In this document: in pieces, positions 9,160 to 19,200 of the stretch
How the letters are laid out: every line of letters begins with the position of its first letter
How positions within the stretch are numbered: position 1 is the first letter of the stretch
Translations under genes and position numbers: made by a program
DNA from: Rhodothermia bacterium
GTDB lineage: Bacteria > Bacteroidota > Rhodothermia > Rhodothermales > JAAAOL01
Reading direction: 5' to 3'
NCBI GenBank assembly: GCA_030428385.1
Contig: JAUIDY010000031.1
Span: 1 to 51,499 of the forward strand
Length of the DNA: 51,499 nt
The notes under the pieces: model-generated
The model's database searches: none
What the model was told of the DNA's origin: nothing
Seen by the model: the letters and a program-made list of their open reading frames with translations, nothing else

Positions 9160-10182
9160 ATGCAAGTCCTCCCAGACTCGACGAACAATCCAATTGCGGC
9201 CCCTGACACCGCTGCTGTCTCTGCTGCCCCACCCCCTGAAAGTTTCGGCTCGCTGTGGCAAGCCCTTCGTGCAGACCTTGCCAATGCAGAACTGTGGATG
9301 TTGTGGCTCACGACGGGCTTTCGCATCCTGCTCATCCTGCTCGTCTCCTGGCTTTTTGTCCGGATTATCTCCCGGGTCACCAAGCAGGTGGGGCAACGGT
9401 ATGAAGAATTTCCGGTGCTTCACCCTCGCCGTCAGCGGGCGATGACGGTTACCAACCTGCTTGATTCCTCAGTGCGCTATGTGGTGTGGCCCATTGCCTT
9501 CGTGTTGATCCTGAGCGAACTCGGCGTTAATGTGGGGGCGTTGATTGCCACGGCTGGGATTGCCGGTTTGGCCATTGGTTTTGGGGCGCAAACCCTCGTG
9601 AAAGACGTTATTAGTGGGGTCTTTTTGCTGTTCGACGATACGATTCATGTAGGCGACCGCGTCCGCGTTGGTACCGACTTCGGCGTCGTAGAACACATCG
9701 GTGTGCGGCTGCTGAAGGTGCGCAAGTTCGACGGTGAGTTAATGATGGTCCCGGCGGGTGAATTGCGCATCTTTGGCAACACCAGCATCGGCTTTATGCG
9801 TGCCGTGGTGGAAGTGGGCGTCTCGTACGAGCAAAACCTCGACACCATCGTCCCGATTGTGGAACGCATCGCCAAAGCGTGGGCAGCTGACTTCAAGTCC
9901 ATCCTGATGGAAGAAGAACCGCAGGTCCTTGCCGTGACCACCCTCGGCGACTCCAGCGTTAACCTGCGGGTGGTGGTTCAGGTCATCCCGGGCGAACAAT
10001 TTGCCGCTGAGCGCGACCTGCGCCTCCGTCTGAAGCGCGAGTTCGACCGCTTGGGCATAGAAATTCCGTTCCCGCGCCGCACCATCTACATGCGCAACGA
10101 GCCAGCCCCGCCTGTGCGCGATGTGGTGGATGAGGTGCCCGAGACTGAAAACGAGGAAGAAGCGTTTTCCGGCAGCGAGTAG
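9160..10182 (+). CDS. Small-conductance mechanosensitive channel (MscS family)
   Basis: A 340-residue inner-membrane channel that opens on membrane tension to release solutes during osmotic downshock. A hydrophobic helix (ILLILLVSWLFVRII, near residue 55), a second (YVVWPIAFVLILSEL) and the pore helix TM3 are visible. TM3 and the start of the beta domain read GLAIGFGAQTLVKDVISGVFLLFDD, followed by IHVGDRVRVG, the hallmark of the MscS core. The C-terminus is acidic. I start at the ATG at 9160; a TTG at 9103 in the same frame falls inside the pgk terminator stem and is rejected. It fits the osmotic theme of the antiporter genes near 42-48 kb but is not linked to them. Confidence 0.9.
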   Translation: MQVLPDSTNNPIAAPDTAAVSAAPPPESFGSLWQALRADLANAELWMLWLTTGFRILLILLVSWLFVRIISRVTKQVGQRYEEFPVLHPRRQRAMTVTNLLDSSVRYVVWPIAFVLILSELGVNVGALIATAGIAGLAIGFGAQTLVKDVISGVFLLFDDTIHVGDRVRVGTDFGVVEHIGVRLLKVRKFDGELMMVPAGELRIFGNTSIGFMRAVVEVGVSYEQNLDTIVPIVERIAKAWAADFKSILMEEEPQVLAVTTLGDSSVNLRVVVQVIPGEQFAAERDLRLRLKREFDRLGIEIPFPRRTIYMRNEPAPPVRDVVDEVPETENEEEAFSGSE

Positions 10183-10196
10183 CCTGAAAATCCCCC

Positions 10197-10227
10197 TTGC
10201 CTCGTCGGTGCGCTGCGGCTATCTTTG
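10197..10227 (+). promoter_or_regulatory. Bacteroidota-type promoter for the dimethylargininase-like gene
   Basis: TTG at 10197-10199, a 20-nt spacer and TATCTTTG at 10220-10227, matching TTG/TAnnTTTG. It lies about 34 nt before the ATG at 10261 and supports that start over an in-frame codon at 10225 that would sit inside the promoter. Confidence 0.6.
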
Positions 10228-10260
10228 CGCCCTCAAGCCTTTCTGTCCAGCGACTTTTCT

Positions 10261-11157
10261 ATGGCAACACGGGTTTACACTTCCGTAGCGGATCTTGACT
10301 TTGACCTATACGCCCTGCCCCGCATGCCCCGTCCCGAGCGGGTGCTGCTGGTACCACCCACACACTTCGAGGTGGCCTATGTCATCAATCCCCACATGGA
10401 GGGCAACATTGGAGAAGTCGATGAATCGGAAGCCGCCCAGCAATGGCAGGCCCTGCACGAAGCCTATGTCCGTGTGGGCATCCAACCTGCCACGCTGACG
10501 CCTGAACCAGGACTGCCCGACCTCGTGTTCTGTGCCAACCAGACGCTCCCCTATCGGCAATCCGATGGAACACGCGGCGTGGTGCTCAGCCATATGTATG
10601 CTCCGCAACGCCGTCCAGAGGTGCAACACCTGACGGCATTTTTTGAGGATCAGGGGTATGTGATCCAGCCGCTGCCCGCATCGGTCAATTTTTTCGAGGG
10701 CATGGGCGACGCGCTCTGGCATCCGGGCCGGGCACTGTTATGGGGTGGTCATGGTTTTCGCACCAGCTTTGCAGCGTATCCGCATCTCAGCGAAGCGCTT
10801 GGCGTGCCGGTCATCGCGTTGCAACTTGATGATCCCGACTTTTATCACCTCGACACCTGCCTGAGTGTCCTTGACGAACACACCGCGCTGATCTATCCCG
10901 GCGCGTTTCAGCCTGAAGGCGTCCGGCTCATCCGGCATGTGTTCTCTACGATTCTGGAAGCGCCCGAGGACGAAGCCCGAACGTTGTTTGCCTGTAACGC
11001 CCACTGCCCCGATGGCACCCACGTCTTTATCCAGCAGGGCTGCACGGAGACCAACCACATGCTGCGTGTTGCCGGGTTTACACCCGTAGAATTGGCCACA
11101 GATGAATTCCTCAAGTCCGGCGGTTCGGTGTTCTGCATGAAGCAGATGTTCTGGTAA
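10261..11157 (+). CDS. N(G),N(G)-dimethylarginine dimethylaminohydrolase-like amidinotransferase-fold enzyme
   Basis: A 298-residue enzyme of the pentein fold (guanidine-modifying superfamily: arginine deiminase, DDAH, amidinotransferases). Family marks are PDLVFCANQTL near the N-terminal third, FFEGMGDALW, the catalytic His segment FYHLDTCLSVL and the nucleophile near the C-terminus in GGSVFCMKQMFW (Cys292). The HLDT and GGSxxC combination fits hydrolases of dimethylarginine or ornithine/arginine-type substrates; which substrate is used cannot be told from sequence. Starts at the ATG at 10261 behind a TATCTTTG promoter. The glycosyltransferase gene follows after about 17 nt and may be cotranscribed. 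Confidence 0.8.
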   Translation: MATRVYTSVADLDFDLYALPRMPRPERVLLVPPTHFEVAYVINPHMEGNIGEVDESEAAQQWQALHEAYVRVGIQPATLTPEPGLPDLVFCANQTLPYRQSDGTRGVVLSHMYAPQRRPEVQHLTAFFEDQGYVIQPLPASVNFFEGMGDALWHPGRALLWGGHGFRTSFAAYPHLSEALGVPVIALQLDDPDFYHLDTCLSVLDEHTALIYPGAFQPEGVRLIRHVFSTILEAPEDEARTLFACNAHCPDGTHVFIQQGCTETNHMLRVAGFTPVELATDEFLKSGGSVFCMKQMFW

Positions 11158-11174
11158 CCACACCTCCTTTGTAC

Positions 11175-11855
11175 GTGACTATCTCCGTCATCATTCCCAC
11201 CCTCAACGAATCAGCGTGCATCGAAGAAACGCTTCGCTCCGTGGAGGCACAACTGGGTCCGATAGATATTATCGTTGCTGATGGCGGCTCAACGGACCAT
11301 ACGATCGATCTTGCCAAAAAACAGGCGCGCGTGGTGAGAAGCAAACGGGGACGGGCGGTGCAGATGAACGCCGGAGCCCGTCACGCCAGGGGCGAGGTGT
11401 TGCTGTTTCTACACGCAGATACCACCCTCCCTTCCGGTGCCTTCCGCCTGATTCGAGAAACCCTCGCCGAGCCCCCGGTCAACGCAGGCATCTTCCGGCT
11501 GCAGTTCGATAAGCATTCCCCCTTACTGCGGTTCTACAGCCTTTGCACCCGGCTTCCAATTGCCCTCCTCGCGTTTGGCGACCGGGCACTGTTCGTACGC
11601 CGTACCACCTTTGAGGCGTTGGGTGGCTTCCCCGCCCAACCGATGTTTGAAGACCTGGAACTCGCCCGTACGCTCGCGACGCGGGGTGGCTTCCGATACC
11701 TCAATGAAGCCGTCACCACTTCTGCGCGGCGGTTTCAGCACCACGGTCCGCTGCGGCAACAATGGCTCAACACCCGGCTTTGGCTCCGCTACGTCCTCGG
11801 ACGCCCCACTGATAAGCTGGCTCAGCAGTACACCTACCCCGAACTTTCTTCCTGA
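11175..11855 (+). CDS. Family 2 glycosyltransferase, TIGR04283-like
   Basis: A 226-residue GT-A glycosyltransferase. It opens with TISVIIPTLNES, has the nucleotide-sugar motif VADGGSTDHT, an HADTTLP segment in place of the usual DxD, and FGDRALFVRR and MFEDLELARTL near the C-terminal third. These match the TIGR04283 group (sometimes called rSAM/selenodomain-associated transferase 2), whose acceptor and product are not established. The start is a GTG at 11175, directly before the conserved TISVIIPT; a TTG two codons earlier is the alternative. It is short and soluble with no membrane helices. It probably shares a transcript with the upstream DDAH-like gene. Confidence 0.8.
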   Translation: MTISVIIPTLNESACIEETLRSVEAQLGPIDIIVADGGSTDHTIDLAKKQARVVRSKRGRAVQMNAGARHARGEVLLFLHADTTLPSGAFRLIRETLAEPPVNAGIFRLQFDKHSPLLRFYSLCTRLPIALLAFGDRALFVRRTTFEALGGFPAQPMFEDLELARTLATRGGFRYLNEAVTTSARRFQHHGPLRQQWLNTRLWLRYVLGRPTDKLAQQYTYPELSS

Positions 11856-11890
11856 TGGCCCAGCAACTTTTTGTCCCCTCACGTTTCCTC

Positions 11891-11920
11891 TTGACATAAA
11901 TACTACTTTAATAGTATTAT
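11891..11920 (+). promoter_or_regulatory. blaI promoter with BlaI-type operator
   Basis: TTGACA at 11891-11896, an 18-nt spacer and TATTAT at 11915-11920 form a canonical sigma-70-like promoter. The palindrome ATACTACTTTAATAGTAT (11900-11917) fills the spacer. Its TACT/AGTA half sites resemble BlaI/MecI operators (TACTA...TAGTA), so self-repression is likely. Confidence 0.7.
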
Positions 11921-11947
11921 CTAGCTAGCATTCAAAGCCCAACTGCT

Positions 11948-12346
11948 ATGAAACGAAAATCCCTAACGCCCTTGGGCGAGACCGAGATGGAAATCCTGCA
12001 CCATGTGTGGGACCTCCGCGATGCCACCGTTGCCGACGTGCGCGACCGCATCCTCGAAAGCCGCGACGTCGCTTACACGACGGTGATGACGGTGATGAAG
12101 AACCTCGCCAGCAAAGGCTACCTGACGTATCGCAAAGACGGCGTGACGTACATCTACTCGGCGGCCCGCCGCCCCGAAGACGTGCGCCGCAGCCTTATCG
12201 GCGACCTCGTGCATAAGGTGTTCCACGGCTCCCCATTGGCCCTTGTCCAGACGCTGGTGCAATCGGGCGATCTCACCGACGATGAACGGGCCGAGCTTCG
12301 GCAACTGATTGACGCGATGGAGGACGACGATGCAAACTCTGCTTGA
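11948..12346 (+). CDS. BlaI/MecI/CopY-family winged-helix repressor
   Basis: A 132-residue repressor. The winged helix occupies residues 1-80 (LTPLGETEMEILHHVW, VADVRDRI, AYTTVMTVMKNLASKGYL, YIYSA), and the C-terminal helices (GDLVHKVFHGSPLALVQTLV, DDERAELRQLIDAMEDD) fit the BlaI dimerisation region. Such proteins hold metallopeptidase-linked operons off until cleaved or released. Its last 17 nt overlap the M56-TonB gene, so both are one operon. The palindrome within its own promoter (11900-11917) matches BlaI/MecI-type sites. Note that the partner sensor here has no penicillin-binding domain, so a beta-lactam signal should not be assumed. Confidence 0.9.
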   Translation: MKRKSLTPLGETEMEILHHVWDLRDATVADVRDRILESRDVAYTTVMTVMKNLASKGYLTYRKDGVTYIYSAARRPEDVRRSLIGDLVHKVFHGSPLALVQTLVQSGDLTDDERAELRQLIDAMEDDDANSA

Positions 12347-13865
12347 CGCCCTTCAACACATCGGTGCCGCCAGTATGGAAGGGCTATGGCTCCCGATGTT
12401 TATGTGGACAACGGCTGCCCTCGTGTTCGTTGTGGCCTTTCGGTGGATTGTTCTATCCGCGCACGTCCAGTATGGGCTTTCCGCGGCGTTATTCTGGTCG
12501 CTGCCCTTAGGCCTGCTTGTAGCCGCCTTCACCGAAATCGCCTTGCCGATTGCGCTTCCGGTTCCAGTGCCTGCAACCCTGCCCACTGCTCCGCTGCCTA
12601 CACTGCCGCAGCCCCTGCCGGCACCTGAAGTCCCGCTTTTCACCCTGATGCACAGCCTTGGCCTTCTTGTTGTACTAATGATTGGCTGGGGCACATTCCG
12701 GCTGCTTCAGTTGGGGTTTGATGTGTGGAAGTTGAGAAGGATTTCGTCACTACCAAGTCAAGAAATACCTCAAGTAATACTTACGCATGTGTGCCTATGG
12801 TCCCAACAATTGGGACTCTACAGAAAACCTCGGCTTATTTTTAGTGACCAAGCCACGGTGCCGTTCACTTTCGGTTGGAGCCGGCCCGTAGTGGTACTCC
12901 CTCATGAGTTGGCACTCGACCTCGACGCGCTACGGCTGGTGATGCTGCACGAATTAACACACGTTCGGCGTCGTGACTTCGTCTGGCATCTTGCGGAGCA
13001 TGTTGTGTCTGCCCTCCTGGGCTGGCATCCGCTTGTGTCGCACTTGCAGCGCCGCTTGGTCCACGACCGTGAGTTGTTGTGCGATGCCGAGTTGATGCGT
13101 CATCAAGCCCTTAATCGCAAAAACTATGCGGCGCTGCTGCTGCGCTTCGCCGAGACGCCGCGCCCCGTTCCAGCCCTGGCCCTGAGCATGGGCGACACCC
13201 ACCATCACCTAAAAAAACGACTGCTTGCTATGAACAAAACCACTCGCATGATCGCTCCCCGCTGGGCCATCCTCACCGGCGCTTCGCTGCTGCTGCTTTC
13301 CATCACCACGTTCGTGGCCTGCTCCGATATGGTGGGGCCAGAAACCAATGCTTCTGCCCGGCAAGCTATCGTTGAAAAAGCGGAGCCCGTTGCTGATGAC
13401 GTATTTGTTGTTGTTGAGGAAATGCCAACGTTGGTTGGTGGCCTGAAAGTCCTTCAAGAGCAGATACAGTACCCGGAGATAGCTAAAAAGGCAGGCATTG
13501 AAGGACGCGTCATTCTTCAGTTTATCGTGGATGAAGAAGGTAACGTAACCGACCCGCAAGTGGTCAAAGGGCTCGGCGGCGGCATCAGCGAAGAAGCGTT
13601 ACGCGTCCTGCAGGCGACAAAGTTCACACCTGGACGTCAGAACGGCGAAAACGTCAAAGTGAAATTGTCTATTCCTTTCTCTTTCCGGCTGGATAATGAT
13701 CTTCCAACCACAACGCCGTTAATTGAACTAAGTCCCGAATTTCAGGACGCTACGAGCCTTGCGCTGGTGAACCGGCTCAACAACGAAACCCTGACGGTTG
13801 AAGAGCGGCAGGCGCTCCAGGCGGAGTTGAAGCAACACGTCGAAACCCTAAAAGCAGCCCCATAA
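12330..13865 (+). CDS. M56-family metallopeptidase with C-terminal TonB domain
   Basis: A 511-residue membrane protein. The N-terminal third has several membrane helices around a proline-rich linker; the zinc-protease motif HELTH is at 207-211, followed by a YxxF-like M56 core and ERELLCDAELMRH-type segment. After a further helix the C-terminal domain (about 385-450) reads EGRVILQFIVDEEGNV and EEALRVLQATKFTPGRQNG, a TonB energy-transduction domain. There is no penicillin-binding sensor domain as in BlaR1. GGAGG at 12319-12323 supports the ATG at 12330. Paired with BlaI, it likely cleaves or frees the repressor on an envelope signal. The TonB end suggests contact with outer-membrane receptors or use of proton motive force. 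Confidence 0.88.
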   Translation: MQTLLDALQHIGAASMEGLWLPMFMWTTAALVFVVAFRWIVLSAHVQYGLSAALFWSLPLGLLVAAFTEIALPIALPVPVPATLPTAPLPTLPQPLPAPEVPLFTLMHSLGLLVVLMIGWGTFRLLQLGFDVWKLRRISSLPSQEIPQVILTHVCLWSQQLGLYRKPRLIFSDQATVPFTFGWSRPVVVLPHELALDLDALRLVMLHELTHVRRRDFVWHLAEHVVSALLGWHPLVSHLQRRLVHDRELLCDAELMRHQALNRKNYAALLLRFAETPRPVPALALSMGDTHHHLKKRLLAMNKTTRMIAPRWAILTGASLLLLSITTFVACSDMVGPETNASARQAIVEKAEPVADDVFVVVEEMPTLVGGLKVLQEQIQYPEIAKKAGIEGRVILQFIVDEEGNVTDPQVVKGLGGGISEEALRVLQATKFTPGRQNGENVKVKLSIPFSFRLDNDLPTTTPLIELSPEFQDATSLALVNRLNNETLTVEERQALQAELKQHVETLKAAP

Positions 13866-13877
13866 GATTAACCTTCG

Positions 13878-16199
13878 TCACAGTACCGTGATGTCCACCT
13901 CGGCGGAGCGGCCTTCGTCGTCCATGCACAACAACGTGTGGCGGCCCGGCTCCGGGGTGAAGAACACCCGCTCGGTGGGATCACCGGAGAAGATCAGGTT
14001 CCCGTCCACAAACCAGTAGATTTGTTTGGAGCCGTTGGACACTGACGCATCCAGCCGGATCTGCTGGTACTGGGCGGGAACTCCTTTTCGCAGCCGAAAC
14101 TCGGCTTCCGCCATGGGCGCACGAATCACCGGCGGATCGCCCGCAGGCACGCGATCGCAACTAGGGAGGTGTTCGGGGATCAGGTCCAGAGGATAGCCCA
14201 TCTGCGCGAGCCACGTCGCTATATCCGGGGGCCACTGCGCCACAACTTCTTCGTGATGCGGACGCCCGTGCTTGCAATGCGAGCACAACCGATGGCCCGT
14301 GTTGTCGTCTACCAATATGACGCGGTGCAGGTCGCACGGCTGTGCAGGCGAGCGCCCTGGTAAATACCACTCGTCGCGTGACGACGGGCAAAAGTGGGTA
14401 GCGGGATGGCCGCTCACCGAACACACCCGGCGGCGCTCCACATCGTGCGGCGGCAAAAACCACCGCGCCGACGGGTTGTCTTCCAGCACCTTCATCAGTG
14501 AAAACATAAGCGGAGCCGCCACTTCAGCCCCCACCAAGGCCTGCGATCCCGACGCGTCCATATTGCCAATCCACACACCGACAGCGTAACGCGGCGTATA
14601 GCCGATGCTCCACGCGTCGCGGTGCCCATACGACGTTCCGGTTTTCCACGCCACCGTTGGTTGATCACGTGACCACTCCCAGACGGCAGGCAACTCCGGT
14701 CGGCGAAGTTGGCTCAAGATGTCCGTCACGATGTGTGCTGCACCGGGCGTTAGGAGGGCCTGCGCAGGCGGCAACACCGTCGAAGGTTGCCAGCGATAGG
14801 GCTGATAATTCCCGCCGTTAGCGAGTGCTGCATACAGCGTCGTCAGTTCCACAAGCCGCGCCTCGCCCCCACCGAGGATAAGCGACAGCCCAAAGTGGTT
14901 CGCGGGCTTTTCCAGCGTCGTAAACCCCGCTTCGCGCAAAAAATGATACATCTCGTCGGCACCAAGTTCGGCAGACAGTCCCACTGCTGGTACGTTGAGC
15001 GAGCGGATCAGCGCATCCTCGGCAGACACGATGCCACTGTAGGTGCGGTCGTAGTTCTCCGGTTGGTAGCCGCCGTAATCAACGGGGATGTCGTGTAGCA
15101 AGGTGCGCGGCGAGACGAGCCCTTGATCCAGCGCCAGCGCATACACAAACGGCTTCAGTGCCGACCCCGGCGAACGCGCTGCCAGCGCCCCGTTGACCTG
15201 TCCGTTGTGCGCCTCATCAAAGAACGCCTGCGAACCCACCAGCGCCAGCACCTCCATCGTCCGATTATCCAGCACCACTACCGCGCCGTTCGTGATGCCG
15301 TGCGTCCGCCACGCCGCCACATGATCCGCCAGCAATCGCTCGGCCTTGAGTTGCAGGCGCCCATCTAGTGTAGTCTCGATACGGGCCGCGCCGCCGTGGG
15401 CGCTCGCTAGATGGACAGCCAGATGCGGCGCGAGGAACGGCAGATCAAAACGCCGGGATGGGATGGCTTCGGTTTTTGCTTCGGTCGCGGCATCAGCCGT
15501 CACGGCACCGCGCTGCACCAGTATATCCAACACCTTGTTGCGGGCGACCTGCGCTTGCGACGACGGCACATCGGGGCGGTTGGCGTTGGGGTTGTTTGGG
15601 ATGGCAGCCAGCAAGGCAGCCTCTCCCAGCGTCAGCCTATCCGGCGATTTGTCGAAATAGAACTGTGAGGCCGCTCCAACTCCCACCATATTGCCCCCAT
15701 ACGGCGCGAGGTTAAAGTAAAGCGTGAGAATTTCTTCTTTCGAATACCGCCATTCCAGTTGCAGTGCCCGAAACGCCTCGATGGCTTTGTTGACGAGCGT
15801 GCGCTCCTTCGGCTCCATCATCCGCGCCACCTGCATCGTAATCGTCGAGCCGCCCTGCACCACCTCGCCTGCCTTGATATTCGCCACCATGGCCCGCCCG
15901 ATGGCGAGGGGATCGACACCGGGATGCCGGTAGAACCGCTGGTCTTCGTACGTCAGCACCGCCTGCTTCAGCGTCGGCGAGATCTCGTCGGCCTCCGCCT
16001 GAATGCGCCACATCTCATCGGGTGCGAGAAACGCCCGCAGCATCGCTCCGTCACGGTCCAGCACCACCGTCGAAGACGCAGGGTGCAGCCGGTCACCGGG
16101 GAGTGGGAACGCCAGGTTCAGCACTGCGAACAGCGTCAGCGGCACGAGCACTGAGGCGGCAAAGAGGCGCAGGGTTTTATGTTGGAGAATTCTTTTCAC
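13878..16199 (-). CDS. pbpC: Penicillin-binding protein 1C
   Basis: A 773-residue bifunctional peptidoglycan enzyme. After one N-terminal membrane anchor (LFAASVLVPLTLFAVLNLAF) comes the transglycosylase domain with the catalytic Glu in TYEDQRFYRHPGVD and GGSTITMQVARMM, then the transpeptidase with the active serine in SPGSALKPF, a middle SxN-type motif and KTGTS. A C-terminal BiPBP_C-like domain (Ig-like, GRHTLLCMDDEGRS) is typical of PbpC. Starts at GTG 16199, because the frame upstream runs through a REP-like palindrome. The alpha-2-macroglobulin gene lies directly upstream in the same direction, the standard PbpC-A2M pair for envelope repair. Confidence 0.92.
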   Translation of the reverse strand: MKRILQHKTLRLFAASVLVPLTLFAVLNLAFPLPGDRLHPASSTVVLDRDGAMLRAFLAPDEMWRIQAEADEISPTLKQAVLTYEDQRFYRHPGVDPLAIGRAMVANIKAGEVVQGGSTITMQVARMMEPKERTLVNKAIEAFRALQLEWRYSKEEILTLYFNLAPYGGNMVGVGAASQFYFDKSPDRLTLGEAALLAAIPNNPNANRPDVPSSQAQVARNKVLDILVQRGAVTADAATEAKTEAIPSRRFDLPFLAPHLAVHLASAHGGAARIETTLDGRLQLKAERLLADHVAAWRTHGITNGAVVVLDNRTMEVLALVGSQAFFDEAHNGQVNGALAARSPGSALKPFVYALALDQGLVSPRTLLHDIPVDYGGYQPENYDRTYSGIVSAEDALIRSLNVPAVGLSAELGADEMYHFLREAGFTTLEKPANHFGLSLILGGGEARLVELTTLYAALANGGNYQPYRWQPSTVLPPAQALLTPGAAHIVTDILSQLRRPELPAVWEWSRDQPTVAWKTGTSYGHRDAWSIGYTPRYAVGVWIGNMDASGSQALVGAEVAAPLMFSLMKVLEDNPSARWFLPPHDVERRRVCSVSGHPATHFCPSSRDEWYLPGRSPAQPCDLHRVILVDDNTGHRLCSHCKHGRPHHEEVVAQWPPDIATWLAQMGYPLDLIPEHLPSCDRVPAGDPPVIRAPMAEAEFRLRKGVPAQYQQIRLDASVSNGSKQIYWFVDGNLIFSGDPTERVFFTPEPGRHTLLCMDDEGRSAEVDITVL

Positions 16200-16223
16200 G
16201 AGTCGAGGATAACCACCACTTTT

Positions 16224-16251
16224 GTCATCCCGGCCTCCGAGCCGGGATGAC
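16224..16251. repeat. REP-like palindrome between A2M gene and pbpC
   Basis: Perfect 11-bp arms gtcatcccggc (16224-16234) and gccgggatgac (16241-16251) around a 6-nt loop. The TCATCCCGGC...GCCGGGATGA form resembles repeats dispersed in several genomes. No T-tract follows; a role as an mRNA stabiliser or attenuator in the A2M-pbpC transcript is inferred. Confidence 0.65.
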
Positions 16252-16260
16252 ATACAACAA

Positions 16261-19200
16261 CTACTGAATCGCCGCCGCGTCATTTCCACCGCCTTGCACC
16301 ACCACACGTCCGCTGCTGGCTACCGACGCCTTCTCCGGCGCGTACATCGCTTCGGCACGGACGGGCGGGAGTTTGAAGCTGCCTGCCGTCACAGCGCGGA
16401 TGCCGTAGTAGAACTTGTGCTGCTTGCCTGCCTGTAGATCACCGTAGAGAATCAGGCGGTCGTCGCGGATGTCCATGTGATCGGGGCGGTAGGCATCGTC
16501 GGAGATCCAATCCACCCCACGCCGCGATTGCAGCCGGGGGTTCTCGATCTCGAAGCCCGCCGGTAGCATGTCCACGATGGCAACGTTCTCCACGTTTTCG
16601 AGCGCGCTAAACGTGAGTTCGGCGATGAGCAAGTCGCCCTGCCCGAAGCTGCTCAGGTTGGTCACCGGGCTTCCGCGCTCGTTGAGGAACCGGCGGCGCA
16701 CGGTCATGTCGCGGTCGTACTCATCCACGTCCTGCGTCGAGGGCAGACCTTCGGCCTTCCAGTAGTAGTAGCCACTCCCCTGCCCGTCGATTTCCAGCGT
16801 CACGGCCTCACCCAACCAGTCGGGGCTGGTGAAGCGCTGGTTGGTTTCGTCGAACGTAGCAACCTGACTTCCTTCCACGAGGAAGCGTCCGGTATAATCG
16901 GCCTGGCCCTGTTGCCGCATAATCTTGCCGAGGGCGAGGAAGGCGTAGGCGTTCTCCTGCGTGGTATAATATCGCCCGACTTCGGCCATTTCAGAAAGCT
17001 CCTCCACCAGCCGAGGCACCTGCGGGCTGTCCGGCGCAACTTCCGCCAGGATGTCTAGCATAATTGCCTTCGATTTCAAGTTAGAGTTGAAGTTACCGCC
17101 CGTATCTCGTTGCTGGATGGTCACCGGCGGACTTGCACTCTGCGGCAACAACTGCCGCGCCGTTGCCGCATCTCCGCTCAACGCAAACGCCCCTGCGAGT
17201 TGATAGCGCGAATACGTCGGCAGTTTGTCGAGGGCGCTGTTTTTGAGATACAACATTGTGCTGCGGTCCGACTTACCCGCCAGCGCCAGCACATAACTGG
17301 CGTAGGCCGATTGCTCCAGCGTGTAGCGATCCTGCGAGTGGTAGTTGCGGGCCATGTCGGCGACGGCGTCGAGCATTTTGGTGTAGACGCTCTCCGTCAC
17401 CACGTAGCCCGCCTTACGCGCCTCCACGAGGAAATGCGAGGCGTAGATGGAACCCCAGGTGTTGCTGTAGCCACCACCGGGCCAGTAGGTAAACGCGCCC
17501 GACACCATCTGCATGCGCTCGATTTTGGCGATGCCTTCCTCGATGAAGTAGTCCGCGCCGTTGCCTTCGAACATCTGCGGATTCACGAGCCGGGCAATGT
17601 CGTAATACGCCAGGAGCGGGAAAACCTTCGACGTGGTTTGTTCGAGGCAGCCGTGCGGATAGCGCAGCAGGTAATTCAGGCTTCCCGCAAACCGCACCGT
17701 CGGGAACGATGAGACGACCAACTCGAAGTCGTGCGTGCCGTCCATGAACTCGCCGGGGAAGGTGAACTGGGCCGGTTCGCCCGGACGAAGCTGTCCACTT
17801 CCAGTCAAGGTGGTGAACGGAACGGGCGGTCGCACCGACACCTCAATTTCGTCGGAGGTGGTCTGTCCACTCCCGCTTGCCGTGAGGCTAAACGTCGCGG
17901 TGCCGAGCGTGCGATCGGCAGTGACCTTGAAGTACACCTGTCCCTCGCGTCCGTCTTCAATCTGAACGGATTGCCGTGCCTCGCTGGCGAGTTGTACCGG
18001 TCCATCGGCTTCGAGGCGCACCTCGAAGCTGCCGTCGCGTCCGGTGCCATTAAACAGGCTGACAGGCACCACAAACTCATCGCCGCTGCCGATGAAGCGT
18101 GGCAGCGTGGGCGTCATGACGATGGGATCGCGGACGATGGTTTGCTCCTCGGCGCTACCAAAGCGGTCGCCGTCGTACGCTACGGCCATCAGCCGCACGG
18201 TGCCATTAAACTGCGGAATGTCGAACGACACCTGCGCCCGCCCGCGCCGGTCGGTTTCCACCTGCCCCGACCAGAACGCCACGGGCTTCACCCGACGCGC
18301 CGACGCCGGATTGAGTCGCCGCCTCCGCCCTGCTTCAATGTCGCCTGCCGGTGAGGAAAGCGTCGGCGTGACATCGGGCAGCAGCATCCCATACAAATCA
18401 TAAGAGTCGACTTGCAGCCGCTTCTTGCCGAAGAAATAGCCATGCGGATCGGGCGTGCGGAAGTCGGTCAACTGCGTGATGCCTTCATCCACTGCCGCCA
18501 CCGTCACAAACGGCGTGCCCTGCCCCCCTTCCACTTCTAGGTTTACAGTCAGCGTGTTTTGCGGACGAATAACCTCCGGCGCTTCCATCGCTATCTGCAA
18601 CCGATTCGATTCGCTGTTGACCATCAGCGGCACCACGCCAAACGCCCGCGCCGACTCGTCGCGGTCCAGCCCCTCGGTCGAGCGAATCAGATGCGCCGAG
18701 ATGTAGACGTTGGGTTTGTGCGCATCCGTGACGGGCACGGGCACCGTTGCGGTGTTTTCGGTGAGGGTGACAACCTGATGATGGTACACCCGCTCGCGTT
18801 CGACCGTGAGCAACAGTTTGCCGGGGAATGGCGCACGCACCAACACCTGCGCGTTTTCACCTGCGCGATATTCGTCTTTGTCGAGTTCAAGCTGCACGCG
18901 GTCCGGCGTGTCCATCGCCCAGGCGGCATACCCCCAGCCGCTACTGTAGAACGAATACGTGGTCTTTGCGCCAGACGCCGGGTCCACCACTTCCACCCGG
19001 TAGCGCCCATACTCACGCGGCGTCACGTTGAATTGGCTGATACTGCTCGCCGAGGTCACTTCCTGCGTGCTTTCGATTTCCTCGGTGCGTTCGGAGATAT
19101 AGCGGTAGCGCCCATCATTCCCGCGCCGCCAAATGGTGTTCCAGTAAATATGATGAAGTGTTACTTGCAGTGACTGCCCCGAAACAGGCTGCGCATCGGT

